A stretch of 64,000 nucleotides of DNA from an uncultured Sphaerochaeta sp. (GTDB taxonomy: Bacteria > Spirochaetota > Spirochaetia > Sphaerochaetales > Sphaerochaetaceae): NCBI RefSeq assembly GCF_963676285.1, contig NZ_OY781063.1, forward strand, positions 1,798,001 to 1,862,000, given 5' to 3'. A model generated the notes under the pieces. It was not told where the DNA came from, ran no database searches, and saw only the letters and a program-made list of their open reading frames with translations. Positions 9,489-17,662 of the stretch are shown in pieces. The first letter of the stretch is position 1. Every line of letters begins with the position of its first letter. A program made the translations under genes and the position numbers.

Positions 9489-9517
9489 ATAATACCGGAT
9501 ACTGGAAATTTATGCAA
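9489..9517 (-). promoter_or_regulatory. carA promoter P2 (proximal)
   Basis: On the minus strand a -35 TTGCAT (9512-9517) and a -10 TATTAT (9489-9494) are 17 bp apart. The predicted start lies about 20 bases before the carA ATG. ARG box 1 (9503-9516) covers the spacer and most of the -35, so ArgR binding should block this promoter. Confidence 0.5.
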
Positions 9518-9538
9518 CAGTATCTGTATGTTTATGCA
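9503..9538. promoter_or_regulatory. Tandem ARG boxes upstream of carAB
   Basis: Read on the plus strand, box 1 at 9503-9516 is TGGAAATTTATGCA and box 2 at 9525-9538 is TGTATGTTTATGCA. Each differs at one position from the core TGNATWWWWATNCA known for ArgR. They are 22 bp apart start to start. A third, weaker copy ending in ATGCA (9555-9568) overlaps the upstream promoter. Binding by the ArgR encoded at 50258-50728 is an inference. Confidence 0.6.
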
Positions 9539-9553
9539 ACAAAATCCTGATTG

Positions 9554-9583
9554 ATTATAAAATATGCAACACAATAAGGACAA
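9554..9583 (-). promoter_or_regulatory. carA promoter P1 (distal)
   Basis: On the minus strand a -35 TTGTCC (9578-9583) and a perfect -10 TATAAT (9554-9559) are 18 bp apart. The predicted start near 9547 places both ARG boxes just downstream in the transcribed region. Confidence 0.5.
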
Positions 9584-9601
9584 TATGTCGTAATATTGTT
9601 G

Positions 9602-9982
9602 TTATTTCTTCCCGATACTAAATTTTTCTGGATTGAATGCATCACTTCCAAGCCAGAGATCAATCCTCAGCCCACTATCGGAATTATCAACATCTGCATG
9701 TTTGATCTGCCATCCGATGAGCTTCAGCCGGGAGTCCCAGGTCACATCATGTCCTGCCATCAACCCATAGTACTCGGCAAGTTCAGGCCGCTCTTGTTTT
9801 GGATGCAGGGCCTTGTTGATGTTTTTGAGTTCCTCGTCGCTTCTTTTCTTATCATCAAAGAAGGTCAAATGAGCTCCATCCTCTTCCTGATGGAGAGAGA
9901 CCACTAAGCGAAGCGGATTACCGTCCAGAAGGAAGTTTGTAACCTCCCCAATCAATCGTCCTAGTAGTTCCTTGCGTTTCAT
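9602..9982 (-). CDS. Small conserved-looking protein downstream of the DUF1576 gene
   Basis: This is a 126-residue soluble protein that I do not recognise. The start chosen is the ATG at 9982, which overlaps the stop of the upstream gene as ATGA. A start at 10021 would only duplicate sequence within that gene. It has no membrane segment; the centre is charged (FFDDKKRSDEEL) and the C-terminal half has IGWQIKHADV and LRIDLWLGSD. Strict coupling to the DUF1576 transporter-like gene suggests a cytoplasmic partner or accessory protein. The function is unknown. Confidence 0.6.
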   Translation of the reverse strand: MKRKELLGRLIGEVTNFLLDGNPLRLVVSLHQEEDGAHLTFFDDKKRSDEELKNINKALHPKQERPELAEYYGLMAGHDVTWDSRLKLIGWQIKHADVDNSDSGLRIDLWLGSDAFNPEKFSIGKK

Positions 9983-11241
9983 TGTATGAAATCCTCCTCG
10001 GGGCGGTTGGTTTTGTACCACTGTAAGATTGCAACAAATAAGCTTGCCGTCAGCCCTCCGGCAAAGCCATTGTTATACAGATCAAGTCCTCCATGCCAGG
10101 AGGCTGTTACTTCTACCATCACCAGATGCAGGAATCCAGCAAGCAAACCTGCTATGAATCCAAACTGGCCAGCTATTGGAGCCAGGGTGGTGGCGAAGAG
10201 TGTTGCCAAGAGGGGGCCTGGAGCAACGAGAGACTTACCGAACAGAAGTGTGGAGAGGATAACTCCCAACACAACAGGAAAGGTGTTTTTCAAGGTTTTT
10301 CCAAACCCTCCGAAGGCGATGATGGTAAACAAGGCACCAATGGTTGGCCCATTGATAGGCGCCCCAATGAGAATCAGATACGCCCAGAAGACCAATCCAA
10401 GCAACCCAATGTTCAAGAGTGTACCAGAGGTGTATCCGGTATCAAAAAAATCATAGGGGAGACGTCCAGAAAGCTTTTGCACTTCCAGCAACCCTTGGAA
10501 ACCCTGCTTTGGTTTTTCAATGAAGAAGGCGGTCACTATTAATAATAGGGAGAACATGGGTATTACCAGGAAGAGTGGGAGAGAGAACTCCTCACTCCAG
10601 GTAATGGCCAATGGTTCCATTTGCCCCGCTGCAATGAGTAGGTTGGATGCAAACAGACCGATGAACCCACAACTGAAACCTACGTTGTACAGATTATAGC
10701 CTTGATGGAGTTGCAACATGGATCCTGCTACAGCAGGAAGGATAAAGCCGGCAGCAAGGCCTGCTACAATTCCCAATGGAATGGAGAGAGGCAAGGGCAA
10801 GTCGGTTGAGAACATCAGAAAGGTTACCAGAGGGCCAAGAGCTGTGCCAAAGAGGGCAATCAGGCTGTAGGAGCCGAAGGTCTTACGCGCAAGCTTGCTT
10901 GCAAGCCAGACTCCCGCTATGAGGGGGATGCTGTTGAGCAATGTATTGCCGAAGAAGGAGAAACCCATCATGGTCAATATTGCTGAAATGGTTGGCCCAG
11001 AAAGACTGACTGATGCATTGAAGATAAGCACCATTGCCAGCAGTCCTACCGTGGCTGCATTGAACATGGCAGTTCCTACTCCATGCAACGTGAAGTCGCT
11101 GATCAGGCGAGCTGCTTGGGTCTGTAGTCGCAGGGTATTCTGTAAGACAGTGAGCGGACCCTCAAGTATCATGGCTATGAGCATGAGGGAGCAGATAAGT
11201 ACAATGAGTAGAGCATAGAGGATGCGTTCACTTCGTTCCAC
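9979..11241 (-). CDS. DUF1576 multi-pass membrane protein
   Basis: The 420-residue, very hydrophobic protein has about 10-12 predicted membrane segments. It appears to have two related halves: the pattern SGPTISAILTMMGFSFFGNTLLNSIPLIAGV recurs later as NGPTIGALFTIIAFGGFGKTLKNTFPVVLGV (about residues 80 and 290, quoted in part). This internal duplication is typical of transporters. I assign it to DUF1576, a family without known substrate. The start is a GTG at 11241 with AAGGAGG four to five bases upstream. It is coupled to the small gene downstream. Confidence 0.75.
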   Translation of the reverse strand: MERSERILYALLIVLICSLMLIAMILEGPLTVLQNTLRLQTQAARLISDFTLHGVGTAMFNAATVGLLAMVLIFNASVSLSGPTISAILTMMGFSFFGNTLLNSIPLIAGVWLASKLARKTFGSYSLIALFGTALGPLVTFLMFSTDLPLPLSIPLGIVAGLAAGFILPAVAGSMLQLHQGYNLYNVGFSCGFIGLFASNLLIAAGQMEPLAITWSEEFSLPLFLVIPMFSLLLIVTAFFIEKPKQGFQGLLEVQKLSGRLPYDFFDTGYTSGTLLNIGLLGLVFWAYLILIGAPINGPTIGALFTIIAFGGFGKTLKNTFPVVLGVILSTLLFGKSLVAPGPLLATLFATTLAPIAGQFGFIAGLLAGFLHLVMVEVTASWHGGLDLYNNGFAGGLTASLFVAILQWYKTNRPEEDFIQ

Positions 11242-11325
11242 GGTGCCTCCTTGATAGCAGTATGCTACCTATAGATTCGGGAGAATAGCAAGTAAGCAAT
11301 CCAAGAAAGTAAGAGGAAACAAGAG

Positions 11326-11352
11326 GGGCTGCCACCTTCATGGCAGCAGCCC
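11326..11352 (-). terminator. Probable terminator after the repeat lipoprotein gene
   Basis: On the minus strand a GC-rich stem (GGGCTG..TGCCA / TGGCAGCCC, with a three-base bulge) is followed by the pyrimidine-rich CTCTTGTTTCC. It lies 18 bases behind the lipoprotein stop. The T-run is interrupted, so efficiency is uncertain. Confidence 0.5.
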
Positions 11353-11369
11353 GATGAAATAGACCTGAT

Positions 11370-14300
11370 TTAACGGTTGATGTCAGCTCCAGCAATATCG
11401 CTGAAGCGAAGGTTTCCAAGGCTTGGCGATGATTGATCCAAGATCGAGATTCCGTCTCCGGCGCTATAGCGTATCTCCCCATCCTTGAAGAGTGGAGCCG
11501 CATTGCCTAGTGTTATGATTGCCGCACTTTTCCAGACGCCACCAACAACAGATTGCTGACCTGCATACTTGATGCTACCAGAGTCAATGGTACCGCTGGA
11601 TCCAGAATTGTAGACAATACCAACCCAATCTCCTGCTGCAGGTTTTGTTGCCTCCCCGTCAGCATTCGTATCACCTCCAAGGTCATCCTTGTAACTGGTG
11701 ATAATGGATGGGGTGCCACCAGTTCCTTCGATGTTTAACGTGCCATCGTTGGATATGAGGCTTGCCCCTTCCATCTTCAGGATGCCAAGAATATTGACTT
11801 TCGCACCGCGTCTGATTGTCATGTTGCCCGAAACCACAGGGAGGAAGTCCTCAGAGATGATATTCACGGTCAAACCGGAAGGTACCTCCTTTGCATCGAT
11901 TTTGATCCCCTCATGGACAATATCCTTGTAGATGTTGCTGCTCAGCGAGTTGTCCATTGCTGAGTAATCAGCAATGCGCAATACCCAATCGGTATCGCTC
12001 AGGGTACTCAATGAAACTGATAATGAACCATTCCCAAAGGTCTGGAGAGCGGTGTTGCTGCTGTTTGCTATGCTACTCTTGGTCAGAGTCATACTTGCAT
12101 TCTCACCCACAACAATTGATCCTTCTCTCCAGCCTCCTCCTGCAACTCTCTGTGATCCTGCATAGAAGATACGAGCATATGCAAGCTCTCCTTCTCCCTC
12201 TCCAACGAAGGTTAATCCAACCCAGGATCCCTTATCTGGTTTGGTTGTCTCTCCATCTCCATTGCTGTCCCCAACAATATCGTGATGATAACTGGTGAAG
12301 GTAATAGGAGCCTCTTCAGTTCCTTTGCCGATAAGTGTTCCCTCGACGATTAACTGGTTACCGTTTCTAAATTTGAGCGTGGATCCTGCCTCAATTGTGA
12401 GTTCTGCTCCCTGTTTGATACTCAAGGAATCAAGAATATAGGGAAGGTTGTCCCAGTTCTGCAAGGTTACAGAAGTATTACTCTTCAGTTCACGGATGGA
12501 TAGCTCTGCGGCAGTCCTTTCCATATCGATATAGGAGTTATCCCCTAATCTTGTGGCAAGAGCACCGGCACTTTGCACTATTACAGGAACCGAGGATCCT
12601 TTGAAGGTGTTTTGGGTAATACTTGCCTTGGCGTTATCAAAAAGGGTGACGGCGCACTTCGCGCTCTGGAGGATTTCACTATTCCTGATTACAGGATTCG
12701 CAGTTCCTCCGATCAAGAGAGCTCCCTCACGCCAACCTCCAGAGGCAACACGCTGACTTCCAGCATAGCGAATACTCACATAATCCAGTGTTCCTCCTGC
12801 TTTCCCTTCATAGAGGATTCCTCCCCAGATACCTGCAGAGGGTACACTGTTATTTCCGTCATTGTTGGTATCAAAACCTACATCATCATAGTAGCTGGTG
12901 AAGATGACTGGGTGAGCATCTTGTCCACTCGCATTCAGTGTGCCTCGCACAATCATCTGGCTATCTCGTGCGAACTTCAGCGAGGTAAACTGTTCTATAT
13001 CCAACGTTGCTCCAGCTTCAATCGTGAAGCTTCCTGAAAAGATATAGGGGAGATTGTTCACGTACCTGAGTGTGGCATATGAGTCTTTTGCAAGGACCTT
13101 TTCTTGTACCCGTATCCCATATTCACTCAGATTCAAGAATCTGTTCCCTGTCATGCTTTGTGGTATGGCAGTGAGGTTGTAGAGGTTCAAGGGAAGGGAA
13201 AGGTTGGTGAATGTGGTACTGGTGATGTTTGCCTTAGCTTGTTTTCCCAGACCTATACCACCTCCATTTCCATGAGCAATTTCACTGTCGCTGATAGTTA
13301 CCTGAGCGTTGTCGGATGCAATGATGGACTCAGTTCTCCATGCACCCTGTACTACATTTTGTTGTCCTGCGCCAATGATGCGGGTACTCTGGAGTGTTGC
13401 AACACTATCCCCTAGTAAGTATAGGCCTCCCCATGATCCAGGCTCAGAGGAGTTCTCTCCAACAAAAACGACCTCAGAACCAGGCTTACCTTGAGTCTCC
13501 AGGTTTCCATTTATTTGCAGGAAACTTCCCGGTGCCACTCGGATTACTACTCCCTCTTCAATAACCAAGGAAGCACCACTTGATACAGTTACTCCACCTT
13601 TTAGAAGGTATGGGCTGTTTTCTTTCGTAAGTACTCCGCTGATTGAGCCAGAGAGGAGATTCTTTGCTTCTTCGGATGTGTCCTTGAAAGGAGACATCTC
13701 CCGTGCAGTAACCTCAGGATTCTCAGGATCTGCAAAGGAAACAGTAGCTGTGCTGGAGGCTTCCTCTATCTCTCCAAATTGTACAGGTGTTGGCATAGGT
13801 ACCGGTTCTGTTGCAGGGGGAGGTGTGATATCTTCCTGAACTCTCTGGAGTAGGAAGTCGGCCTTTGTGCCGATATGTTTCTCATCAAAGGCTCCGATGC
13901 CAACCAAGTATGACTCTCCTCCCACCAGTGTTGTGCTGAGACGATCCAACACCTCATCACCGACAATATTGAGAGCGAGTGGTTCCTCTTCATCCATACT
14001 GAACAAAGCCATATAGAGAGAGATATCCGCATGGTCAAGATTGATGAATTCGTAGGTACCTGTGGTTTCTACTGGAATCTCGAATACGAAGGTCTCTGCA
14101 ATGGTTCCTGAGAACGGCTTTTCTGGGTTCTCAATATAGATTGCACTGGGTTTTTCTTCAGTGGGGAGAGGATCCTCTAGGACCCGTCTGAGTTGGAATT
14201 GGGCCTTGCTGCCTTCACTTCCGCCCAAGCCTCCTATTCCCACCAGATAGGTCTTCCCTCCTTCAAGAAAATAGGTAAATCTGTCTTGCGGATTATCCCC

Positions 14301-15065
14301 GATTACATTCTCTATGAGGGCCTCATCTTGGCCGACTTCCATGCTGAAGAGAGCCATATAGAGCAGGACCTCTGGGTGACTGAGATTGATGAAATCGTAG
14401 ATTCCCGATTGAGCAACGGGAATTTCAAAGACCAAGTCATCAGTCACAGTGGCAGAGAACTGCTGCTCTGGGTTCGGAATATACATTGCAGGACTTTCCA
14501 TCGGTTCTGGTGCAGGGATGTCTACTGTTGGTTTTTCTTCAGGTTGCGGGACAATTTTCTTGGTAGCAGGTTCTTCTGCCGGTTTCGTCAAGACAGGTTC
14601 AACACTCGTTGGGCCTGAGACCTGTTTGAGCTGGAAATAGCCATAACGACCGAGTAGGTTGTCCGCCAAGGTTCCGATACCTACCAGGTAGGATTCACCG
14701 GCTTCAAGATAAGCGGAAACTCTATCCAGGGGTTTGTCCCCAATAATATTCTCAGCGATGATATCTTTCTTGTCGAGATTTTTACTGTAGAGACCCATGT
14801 AGAGGAGAATATCTGGGTGTTCCATGTTGATGAATTCATAGTGCCCGGATCTAGAGATGGGTATTTCCAGTATTAATGGGTCGGAGATCTTAACCGTGAA
14901 AACTTGTTCTGGGTTAGATACAAGCGCAACCCCTTGTTCATTGGTGTAGTATTGCGGAAAAAGCGGTGTTTCCAGAATAGCAAGTACTGTCTCACATCCA
15001 GTTAGGCTTACGATAAGCATGATGAACAGTGCAAGCAACAAAATTGGTTTCTGTTTTGTTCCCAT
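11370..15065 (-). CDS. Large repeat lipoprotein with beta-helix modules
   Basis: The protein is 1231 residues. It begins with a lipoprotein signal peptide and lipobox (SLTGC, acylated Cys at 24). The N-terminal third contains three repeats of ~100 residues, each with a hydrophobic strand (LEIPISRSGHYEFINM), an LLYM(G/A)L(Y/F)S segment and a YLVGIG ending. A Pro-rich linker separates repeats 1 and 2. The C-terminal two-thirds consist of about four ~170-residue modules that read as right-handed parallel beta-helix. Each starts near W(G/V)G and has YAGSQRV..GGWRE. Module boundaries carry calcium-loop-like DTNNDG, DSNGDG and DTNADG. The ATG has GGAGGAG upstream. It is likely surface-exposed; the ligand is unknown. 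Confidence 0.8.
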   Translation of the reverse strand: MGTKQKPILLLALFIMLIVSLTGCETVLAILETPLFPQYYTNEQGVALVSNPEQVFTVKISDPLILEIPISRSGHYEFINMEHPDILLYMGLYSKNLDKKDIIAENIIGDKPLDRVSAYLEAGESYLVGIGTLADNLLGRYGYFQLKQVSGPTSVEPVLTKPAEEPATKKIVPQPEEKPTVDIPAPEPMESPAMYIPNPEQQFSATVTDDLVFEIPVAQSGIYDFINLSHPEVLLYMALFSMEVGQDEALIENVIGDNPQDRFTYFLEGGKTYLVGIGGLGGSEGSKAQFQLRRVLEDPLPTEEKPSAIYIENPEKPFSGTIAETFVFEIPVETTGTYEFINLDHADISLYMALFSMDEEEPLALNIVGDEVLDRLSTTLVGGESYLVGIGAFDEKHIGTKADFLLQRVQEDITPPPATEPVPMPTPVQFGEIEEASSTATVSFADPENPEVTAREMSPFKDTSEEAKNLLSGSISGVLTKENSPYLLKGGVTVSSGASLVIEEGVVIRVAPGSFLQINGNLETQGKPGSEVVFVGENSSEPGSWGGLYLLGDSVATLQSTRIIGAGQQNVVQGAWRTESIIASDNAQVTISDSEIAHGNGGGIGLGKQAKANITSTTFTNLSLPLNLYNLTAIPQSMTGNRFLNLSEYGIRVQEKVLAKDSYATLRYVNNLPYIFSGSFTIEAGATLDIEQFTSLKFARDSQMIVRGTLNASGQDAHPVIFTSYYDDVGFDTNNDGNNSVPSAGIWGGILYEGKAGGTLDYVSIRYAGSQRVASGGWREGALLIGGTANPVIRNSEILQSAKCAVTLFDNAKASITQNTFKGSSVPVIVQSAGALATRLGDNSYIDMERTAAELSIRELKSNTSVTLQNWDNLPYILDSLSIKQGAELTIEAGSTLKFRNGNQLIVEGTLIGKGTEEAPITFTSYHHDIVGDSNGDGETTKPDKGSWVGLTFVGEGEGELAYARIFYAGSQRVAGGGWREGSIVVGENASMTLTKSSIANSSNTALQTFGNGSLSVSLSTLSDTDWVLRIADYSAMDNSLSSNIYKDIVHEGIKIDAKEVPSGLTVNIISEDFLPVVSGNMTIRRGAKVNILGILKMEGASLISNDGTLNIEGTGGTPSIITSYKDDLGGDTNADGEATKPAAGDWVGIVYNSGSSGTIDSGSIKYAGQQSVVGGVWKSAAIITLGNAAPLFKDGEIRYSAGDGISILDQSSPSLGNLRFSDIAGADINR

Positions 15066-15117
15066 GAGTTCTCCTCCAATTGTGATGATGGTTCCATGGT
15101 ACCTTAGGAAGAGTCTC

Positions 15118-15146
15118 GATAAAAGGAAAATACGTTATATTGCCAA
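15118..15146 (-). promoter_or_regulatory. Promoter candidate for the repeat lipoprotein
   Basis: On the minus strand a -35 TTGGCA (15141-15146) and a -10 TTTATC (15118-15123) are 17 bp apart, about 50 bases before the ATG. The -35 touches the T-run of the preceding terminator. Confidence 0.4.
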
Positions 15147-15180
15147 AAGAAATAGGCAGAGCTTTCTACACTCTGCCTAT
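15145..15180 (-). terminator. Terminator at the end of psp operon 1
   Basis: A perfect 10-bp stem (ATAGGCAGAG / CTCTGCCTAT) with a nine-base loop is followed on the minus strand by TTCTTTT. It sits 20 bases behind the DUF4097 stop. Confidence 0.75.
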
Positions 15181-15200
15181 GTGTATTTATAATGGAGAGA

Positions 15201-16076
15201 TTAATATAACAAATCGATTTCCCCGCTTACCGATGAAAGTCTTACTAGGTTGCTTGCCTCTCCTGTCTGGAGGCTGGCTTCCTTTCCAGTTTGTCGTTCA
15301 TCGTTGAACTCTATTGAACCACTGACCGTTGACGCTGTCACCTTGAGGTTCTCACTTGACCGTAGATTCAATTCAATTGCTCCGCTGGTAGTCTTGGCCT
15401 CAACAGAGCTCCCTTCAGGAAGGCGAACTTCTCCCTCTATCCTGGAACTCACTGTCTTGAGGGTGGTCTTGGCTCCTGAAATCTGTTGGACTTCCACTGT
15501 ACCGCTCGTTGATGAGAGCGTTACATCTCCGTCAGAGGAGGCTTCTTTTCCAGAGATGTCCCCACTGACGGTACGCAACTCCAGATTGTCAGATGCCCTG
15601 AGAGTGAGAAAGTCAACCTCGCCACTTACCCCAGAAACCTTCGTCGAATTGGTTTTCATGGGGTGCATCAAGGTGATGTCCCCACTGGTGGAAGTGACTT
15701 CCAAGCGTCCCAAGTCCTCACTGGGGAGTGTGATCATCAAGGGAGAAGGATTGTAGGAGAAGAAACGGATGAACCAACGTTTGATCGGGCTGACTGAAAC
15801 AGTTACCAAGGAACCTTGTTTTGAAACCTTGAGCTCTTCATTGTCATGCTTTCCAAGAGAAATACTGGCTTGTCTCACTCCTTCATCAACCTCAATAATA
15901 ATGTCATTGCTGATGGTTGATACCTCGAGGGAGTCTCCTTCCTGGAAGTCTATCTGCTGGTCCCTGCGCTGCTCGATACCCCGCTTCTCCCATCCCTTGT
16001 AGAGGGAGAAGGAGAGAGCGAGTATGAGCACCAGGATGATCAGGAAGATTTTATTTGCGTTGGTGTCCTTCAGCAT
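15201..16076 (-). CDS. Membrane-anchored DUF4097 (adhesin-like beta-repeat) protein
   Basis: The chosen start at 16076 lies two bases after the pspC stop. It gives 291 residues with one N-terminal membrane segment (FLIILVLILALSFSLY, about 8-25) followed by an extracytoplasmic part. That part is a long series of short strand repeats built on S-G-x-I/V, such as TSTSGDITL, VSGEVDFL and VSGDISG, typical of DUF4097 beta-helix/solenoid domains. Proteins of this group occur with Lia- and Psp-type envelope stress genes; here it is the last gene of the psp operon. The role is unknown. Upstream extension of the frame overlaps pspC and is not credible. Confidence 0.75.
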   Translation of the reverse strand: MLKDTNANKIFLIILVLILALSFSLYKGWEKRGIEQRRDQQIDFQEGDSLEVSTISNDIIIEVDEGVRQASISLGKHDNEELKVSKQGSLVTVSVSPIKRWFIRFFSYNPSPLMITLPSEDLGRLEVTSTSGDITLMHPMKTNSTKVSGVSGEVDFLTLRASDNLELRTVSGDISGKEASSDGDVTLSSTSGTVEVQQISGAKTTLKTVSSRIEGEVRLPEGSSVEAKTTSGAIELNLRSSENLKVTASTVSGSIEFNDERQTGKEASLQTGEASNLVRLSSVSGEIDLLY

Positions 16077-16077
16077 A

Positions 16078-16431
16078 TCAGTTCCCTTGGTGGAATCGGT
16101 CGTCCCAGTCACGTTCCTTGTTGAACATCTCACTTTCCATTTTTTCCACTTTGCGCTTGAGACGTTCATACTCAGCCTTCAGTTCCTCTTCACTCGAATC
16201 TGGTGCATTGTTTGTATAGATGGTCGAGTCATAAGAGCCTTCAGGATTCATCGGTATTATGAGCGCAGCAAGCAGGTAGATGAGTGCTCCTGGAAAGATG
16301 CCCGTTGCCAATACCACAAGAAATACAATCAGGCGGACCGGGTCAGCGGGAAGGTCCCTCCACTCGGCAAGGCCGGTGCAAACCCCGAAAATTTTTCCCC
16401 GAGGGGATCTGTACAATCGTTTGGTAGCCAT
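16078..16431 (-). CDS. PspC-domain protein with C-terminal coiled coil
   Basis: The 117-residue protein begins with the PspC domain: KRLYRSPRGKIFGVCTGLAEW, then a membrane segment of about 25 residues ending LLAALIIPMNPEG. A hydrophilic tail with a heptad-like region (EEELKAEYERLKRKVEKMESEM) follows. In known systems PspC is an inner-membrane sensor that binds PspA. The start at 16431 is chosen because AAAGGA lies nine bases upstream. An ATG at 16449 overlaps the preceding stop as ATGA but lacks a spaced ribosome site. It is the third gene of psp operon 1. Confidence 0.85.
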   Translation of the reverse strand: MATKRLYRSPRGKIFGVCTGLAEWRDLPADPVRLIVFLVVLATGIFPGALIYLLAALIIPMNPEGSYDSTIYTNNAPDSSEEELKAEYERLKRKVEKMESEMFNKERDWDDRFHQGN

Positions 16432-16445
16432 AGTAGTCATTCCTT

Positions 16446-16781
16446 TCATTCCTTATCTTCAAAGCCTTCAGATGAGTTTTTCCGGCTCTTTGTAATCGTC
16501 TCAAGGTTGGCAAGCCGCTCCTGCAGCTCATCAATTCCTTTTCTTAGTTCCGCCCTATTGGTTCCCTGTCGCCATTCGGTGAAGCTGGCTTCAGAGGCAG
16601 TCCCCTTCTTTCGCTTTTTGTACTTTGTGTCGCTATAGGTCCCTGGTGGGTACCCCATCTCCATTTCTCGCATCCGAAGGGCTGCATCTATCTTTTTCTT
16701 TCTCAGACTGTAGCGATGATCAAGGGTAGATACGACGATAATGAAGGTAAAAATAACTGTTAAGATCCAAATTGCTTCCAT
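16446..16781 (-). CDS. PspB-like small membrane protein
   Basis: The protein is 111 residues: an N-terminal membrane helix (IWILTVIFTFIIVV, about 4-18), then a basic juxtamembrane stretch (HRYSLRKKK) and a charged, coiled-coil-prone C-terminus (LRKGIDELQERLANLE). The topology matches PspB, the 74-residue partner of PspC in enterobacteria, but it is longer and sequence similarity is too low to name it firmly. It lies between pspA and pspC, where PspB is found in E. coli, so an analogous role is likely. Confidence 0.6.
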   Translation of the reverse strand: MEAIWILTVIFTFIIVVSTLDHRYSLRKKKIDAALRMREMEMGYPPGTYSDTKYKKRKKGTASEASFTEWRQGTNRAELRKGIDELQERLANLETITKSRKNSSEGFEDKE

Positions 16782-16796
16782 GCCTTACCCCTTTGC

Positions 16797-17450
16797 TCAC
16801 AGGCCGGCGCGTTTGCGCAATTCCTCGATCTCAGCATCGATGTCATCCATCTCCTCGAGGTCTCGGAATTTCTCGTCCAAGGTAGAGCCACTGCGGTTCA
16901 GGTCATTGTCAGCCTGCATACGGTCTATCTTCTCTTCCATATCATTGAAGCGGTGAAGAGTGTTTCCCTCGCTTGCACGTCTCAGGGTTTCTTGGGCAGC
17001 CTGTTCTTCTCTGGCCCGTTTTGCCCTCTCAACCATCATCTGGTACTTCTGCTTCACGGTGGATAGCTTGTCCTCAATCTGGTTGATCTCACTCTTTGCA
17101 GTTTTGATTACCTCGTCATAGGTGGTAAGTTCCTCTTTGAGGCGATCAAGTGTTGCTTTGGCCTGTTTCTTCTCAAGTAGTGCTTCCCGTGCCAAATCTT
17201 CGCGTCCCTTGCTTATTGCCAGTTCTGCTCGGCTCTGCCAGCGTTCTACTGCATTGAGCGCTTCTTTATAGGTACGGTCGGTCTTTGCCCTGCTGGCCAT
17301 TTTTGCGGCGCAGGAACTCTTGAGTTCAATCAGGGTATCTTCCATCTCCTGCATCATCAACTTGATCATCTTTTCGGGATCTTCTGCCTTATCGAGCAGT
17401 GAGTTGATGTTTGCATTTACAATATCCAAGAATCTTGAAAAAACTCCCAT
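16797..17450 (-). CDS. pspA: PspA/IM30 family protein (locus 1)
   Basis: PspA binds stressed inner membranes through its N-terminal amphipathic helix and, in known systems, holds PspF inactive. The 217-residue protein starts MGVFSRFLDIVNANINSLL (the amphipathic helix) followed by EDPEKMIKLMMQEME, the family signature, then a long coiled coil to about residue 150 and an acidic C-terminal helix (DDIDAEIEELRKR). The ATG has AAGGAGA eight bases upstream. A -24/-12 promoter lies about 50-65 bases before the start. It is the first gene of a four-gene operon running to 15201. Confidence 0.93.
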   Translation of the reverse strand: MGVFSRFLDIVNANINSLLDKAEDPEKMIKLMMQEMEDTLIELKSSCAAKMASRAKTDRTYKEALNAVERWQSRAELAISKGREDLAREALLEKKQAKATLDRLKEELTTYDEVIKTAKSEINQIEDKLSTVKQKYQMMVERAKRAREEQAAQETLRRASEGNTLHRFNDMEEKIDRMQADNDLNRSGSTLDEKFRDLEEMDDIDAEIEELRKRAGL

Positions 17451-17500
17451 AATTTCTCTCCTTAGGTAGTAGTACCACCTCTGTTTCTATAAGTCTAGTT

Positions 17501-17515
17501 GCACGATTCGTGCCA
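17501..17515 (-). promoter_or_regulatory. Sigma-54 promoter of psp operon 1
   Basis: The minus strand reads TGGCACGAATCGTGC, differing from the sigma-54 consensus TGGCACGNNNNTTGC at one base, with GG and GC exactly 10 bases apart. The predicted start is near 17489, 39 bases before the pspA ATG. Confidence 0.85.
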
Positions 17516-17613
17516 ACTCCAATATATCTATGAAAAATTTGATAAATCACCATTTTAGCAAGGATTGGAGCTATACGGCTTTTCTTGTCTGCTGAGCTGT
17601 GCTACCCTGTTTC

Positions 17614-17648
17614 TGGCAAATCATACCAAGGATGGCAAAATTTACCAA
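17614..17648. promoter_or_regulatory. Paired PspF binding-site candidates between pspA and pspF
   Basis: Two imperfect palindromes, TGGCAAATCATACCAA (17614-17629) and TGGCAAAATTTACCAA (17633-17648), are spaced 19 bp start to start. A near-identical element occurs upstream of the second psp operon. They lie about 125-160 bases upstream of the sigma-54 start and just before the pspF ribosome site. This position would allow both activation of pspA and autorepression of pspF, as known for E. coli PspF. Confidence 0.65.
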
Positions 17649-17662
17649 CAGAGGAGCACCGA

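Noticed and set aside
9555..9568. Third ARG box at the distal carA promoter
   Set aside because: It has three mismatches to the core; kept only as a weak possibility.
17585..17662. Upstream extension of pspF to 17585
   Set aside because: It would translate through the two regulatory palindromes; the ATG at 17663 has a good ribosome site and matches the length of known PspF.
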